Origin: Ignavibacteriales bacterium
Lineage (GTDB): Bacteria; Bacteroidota; Ignavibacteria; T3Sed10-11
Assembly: GCA_003568415.1 (NCBI GenBank)
Contig: PWXV01000141.1
Location: 1 to 47,816 of the forward strand
Length of the DNA: 47,816 nt
Direction of reading: 5' to 3'
The first letter of the stretch is position 1. The number at the start of each line of letters is the position of its first letter. A model generated the notes under the pieces. It was not told where the DNA came from. It worked only from the letters and a program-made list of their open reading frames with translations, and did not search any database. Below are positions 45,876-47,816 of this stretch, piece after piece. The position numbers and the translations under genes were made by a program.

Positions 45876-46827
45876 TATACATCACATCTTTGATAGCAGC
45901 CGCAAGAAGCGGAATCATTATTTCATGGTGACCGGTAATGCTGTACCCTTTACCGCCGTCCTGTGTCGGCCGTTGGACGACATTCACGCGCGGGCGATAG
46001 TGCTGGATCATATCGAAGTTTACCGTGACAAATCCTTTTGCTTTGTGACCGACATTTCGTGCAACAGTTAATGCTTTTAAGAACACTTCGGGCAAGATTA
46101 CCGCAGACCCGAAATTTAACACAACACCGCCGTCGGTGAGTCCGCCTACCACATCGCATAACGTCCGGAAGTCGCGAAACGATAATTCCCCGGTAGCAGC
46201 GCCGTTCATAGTCGGTTGCTGATGAACAATATCGGTTCCGATTGCAGCGTGAACGGTCACCGGTATATTTGAGGATATTCCCGCCGCGAGTATGCTGTAT
46301 ACCAGATTCGGAGCGGATTTTTTCGTTAATGCTTCGCCGAGTGCTTCACCATAACCTGCATCCGATTCTTTAAAGTAGTGAGTTAATACTCCATTAATAA
46401 ATTCGCCGGTTTCGGTCCACATACCGAATGAGCCATCCATTAAATTATCAGCGACATCTTCCGAGGTTACCCCCCACATTGCCGTTTCGACATCATGGAT
46501 TGCTGCGGCACTATTCATTGCAATAGCGGTGACAATATTATGTTTTATCAAATCAATGATGATGGGAGAGCAACCGACCTTGATAACATGAGCTCCCATC
46601 ATAACAATAACGGGCTTTTTATTTTTACGTGCGTCACCAATGTGATGAACAACCCTTTTAAAATCATCTGCAACAAGTATTGCCGGAAGTGAATTAATGA
46701 ATTGAGAAAACGATTGGCGGGCAGGATCATACAGTTGTGCAAAATCCTGTACACCTACTTTACTTGTACGTTTTTTTATTGAAGCGGTTTTTACCGATGA
46801 GAGATCAATTCGTTTAAAGCGCGTCAT
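45865..46827 (-). CDS. Deoxyhypusine-synthase-like protein of unknown function
   Basis: The 320-residue protein follows the deoxyhypusine synthase fold along much of its length: a Rossmann half with VIVMMGAHVIKVGCSPIIID (73-92) and MNSAAAIHDVE (104-114), then SNIPVTVHAAIGTDIVHQ (186-203, facing the NIPVFxPALTDGS region of the eukaryotic enzyme), and a PLLAAAI end (306-312). Placing the C-terminal PLL motifs together without gaps puts Pro286 where the eukaryotic enzyme has its catalytic lysine; a Lys293 lies 7 residues on. Bacteria lack eIF5A, its normal target. Bacterial relatives include homospermidine-forming enzymes, so a polyamine or a different acceptor is possible. It lies between a DUF3108 gene (3-base gap) and the CPBP protease. 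Confidence 0.75.
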   Translation of the reverse strand: MTRFKRIDLSSVKTASIKKRTSKVGVQDFAQLYDPARQSFSQFINSLPAILVADDFKRVVHHIGDARKNKKPVIVMMGAHVIKVGCSPIIIDLIKHNIVTAIAMNSAAAIHDVETAMWGVTSEDVADNLMDGSFGMWTETGEFINGVLTHYFKESDAGYGEALGEALTKKSAPNLVYSILAAGISSNIPVTVHAAIGTDIVHQQPTMNGAATGELSFRDFRTLCDVVGGLTDGGVVLNFGSAVILPEVFLKALTVARNVGHKAKGFVTVNFDMIQHYRPRVNVVQRPTQDGGKGYSITGHHEIMIPLLAAAIKDVMYNDG

Positions 46828-46830
46828 AGG

Positions 46831-47652
46831 CTATTGCACTCGTGCCCGGATGGCATCGCGTAATCCCGAATACCGGCTCAACTCGGCAGTAATCGATCCG
46901 ACCGGTATACGTGTTCTCATTCTTACGGGTACGCGCAATTCATCATTTGTAAGCCAGATATGGATGGAACCATCGTGCTGAAACAGTCCTCCTTCCTGGA
47001 TGAGCGGTTCAATAATTAGAGTATCAAAGGTTCCGGTTTTAACACTTACTTCTTCCCGGCCGTGATATAATACACCAAGGGTGTAGGTTGAATCCCGGTG
47101 AAAATTTTCCAATGTTATTATATCCCCGGGTTCCAAATCATCAAAATCAAGTGTTCGTACATAATAAAAAGCCGAAACCATATCGTGCACATATTCCGGA
47201 ACTGGATATTCCTCACCATCTTTTGTGACAGCCGTGTTATTTGTCTGGTCAAATTCAACATTGGTATCCCGTGAGTAACCACCTTCACGGATCTGCTCGA
47301 TAAATCTCCACGGGAAAATACCTTTTTTATCAAGATGCGACTCCCACAAGTCCTCTACTTTATATACCCAGGAAAATGGAGAAACTGACCGGGCAGTTAA
47401 CTGAACTCGATAGATATCACGCCCGTTAATATTAGTGACTTCAGGAATACGCATCTCTCCTTCACCGGCTTTAATGATGCCATACCTGAGATCAAAGACA
47501 AGTCGCTCACCTTCTATGAATGCATTGTTTTCAACACTACGAAATGCAGGTTTTTCAGATTTCTTTTCCGTTGCAGATCCACTGTTTTGCGGGTCATCCG
47601 ATAGTCCCCCAAAAAGTACGCTCAACAACAACGGAATTACAATCGATATCAT
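46831..47652 (-). CDS. DUF3108 exported protein
   Basis: The 273-residue protein has a short signal peptide (about 1-16), a Ser/Lys-rich linker and a beta-rich DUF3108 domain (about 45-260, from GERLVFDLRYGIIKAGEGEM). DUF3108 proteins sit in the periplasm and are often encoded by envelope-related genes; some fold like outer-membrane lipid carriers. A very strong GGGAGG site lies 7 bases before the ATG. It is the first gene of the long operon. Biochemical role unknown. Confidence 0.88.
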   Translation of the reverse strand: MISIVIPLLLSVLFGGLSDDPQNSGSATEKKSEKPAFRSVENNAFIEGERLVFDLRYGIIKAGEGEMRIPEVTNINGRDIYRVQLTARSVSPFSWVYKVEDLWESHLDKKGIFPWRFIEQIREGGYSRDTNVEFDQTNNTAVTKDGEEYPVPEYVHDMVSAFYYVRTLDFDDLEPGDIITLENFHRDSTYTLGVLYHGREEVSVKTGTFDTLIIEPLIQEGGLFQHDGSIHIWLTNDELRVPVRMRTRIPVGSITAELSRYSGLRDAIRARVQ

Positions 47653-47763
47653 AGTTTTCCTCCCTGCTCGCCATGTTTGTTCATAGAAAAATATATTTTC
47701 CTTTATTTACTGGACGCTACAATGATATAAATTGTTCCGGACTTATGGTTGCTACAATTAGGT

Positions 47764-47792
47764 AATATACAAGGATTTCGGTTCGGAATCAA
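47764..47792 (-). promoter_or_regulatory. Promoter of the nine-gene envelope operon
   Basis: On the minus strand TTGATT (47792-47787) is followed after exactly 17 bases by TATATT (47769-47764). The leader would be about 105 bases and ends in the strong ribosome site of the DUF3108 gene. Confidence 0.55.
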
Positions 47793-47816
47793 TAAAAAAG
47801 GGACATTCCGGCTCAA
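47793..47816 (-). terminator. Right half of a terminator cut by the window edge
   Basis: On the minus strand a GC-rich GCCGGAATGTCCC runs into six T residues, like the 3' arm and U-run of an intrinsic terminator. The matching 5' arm would lie beyond the window. It abuts the operon promoter, as expected for the end of an upstream gene. Confidence 0.35.

Noticed and set aside
1-47816. CRISPR arrays, insertion sequences, tRNA or rRNA genes, phage genes
   Set aside because: I looked for spaced direct repeats, transposase motifs, tRNA cloverleaf segments and phage structural genes and saw none.

Overview
The window looks like ordinary chromosome from a Gram-negative (diderm) heterotrophic bacterium, most likely a lineage of the Fibrobacterota-Chlorobiota-Bacteroidota (FCB) superphylum or a related candidate phylum. 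The outer membrane is inferred from waaA (Kdo transferase), an Omp85/BamA-type barrel protein, a porin-like barrel protein and a lipoprotein 5'-nucleotidase. A bifunctional nuclease with a UVR tail and a large zinc carboxypeptidase fit an FCB origin. Several intergenic gaps carry E. coli-like TTGnnn-N17-TATATT promoters rather than the Bacteroidota TAnnTTTG type, so I lean to a non-Bacteroidota FCB lineage. I cannot name the species. I see no rRNA, tRNA, insertion sequence, prophage or CRISPR array.

Layout. 1-9.5 kb: a truncated exported protein, a 5'-nucleotidase, an M14 carboxypeptidase, then a plus-strand run of thiolase, DinB-like protein, membrane protein, aldehyde dehydrogenase and membrane protein. 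9.6-15.5 kb: a sodium/solute symporter, an outer-membrane barrel, an AbgT transporter, and a TetR-patatin operon with a clear promoter and operator. 15.6-22.4 kb: a minus-strand operon of PfkB kinase, RmlD-like reductase, serS and a heterodimeric ABC exporter. 22.5-28.7 kb: quinone oxidoreductase, waaA, larC and priA on the plus strand. 28.7-32 kb: two small membrane-protein genes, a CDF metal transporter, a hairpin-rich gap, and an ECF sigma/anti-sigma/YbjQ operon. 32-39.4 kb: pdxJ, a HAD phosphatase, a TPR protein, the bifunctional nuclease, etfA/etfB, and cstA with a coupled methyltransferase. 39.4-47.7 kb: a long, tightly overlapping minus-strand operon read as DUF3108 protein, deoxyhypusine-synthase-like protein, CPBP protease, zinc-ribbon/DUF2007 protein, cdsA, rimO, Omp85 protein, rnhB, then yraN.

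How the genes work together. The last operon joins envelope biogenesis (CdsA, Omp85, DUF3108, CPBP) to ribosomal protein modification (RimO) and to a divergent deoxyhypusine-synthase-fold protein whose substrate in bacteria is unknown. That protein is the most interesting unknown here. Thiolase, aldehyde dehydrogenase and EtfAB point to fatty-acid or aldehyde oxidation. CstA, AbgT, the sodium symporter and the M14 peptidase point to scavenging of peptides and small organic acids. The best regulatory find is the TetR promoter, whose -10 box lies inside a 48-bp palindrome. A similar promoter/palindrome arrangement sits upstream of the truncated gene at the left edge.
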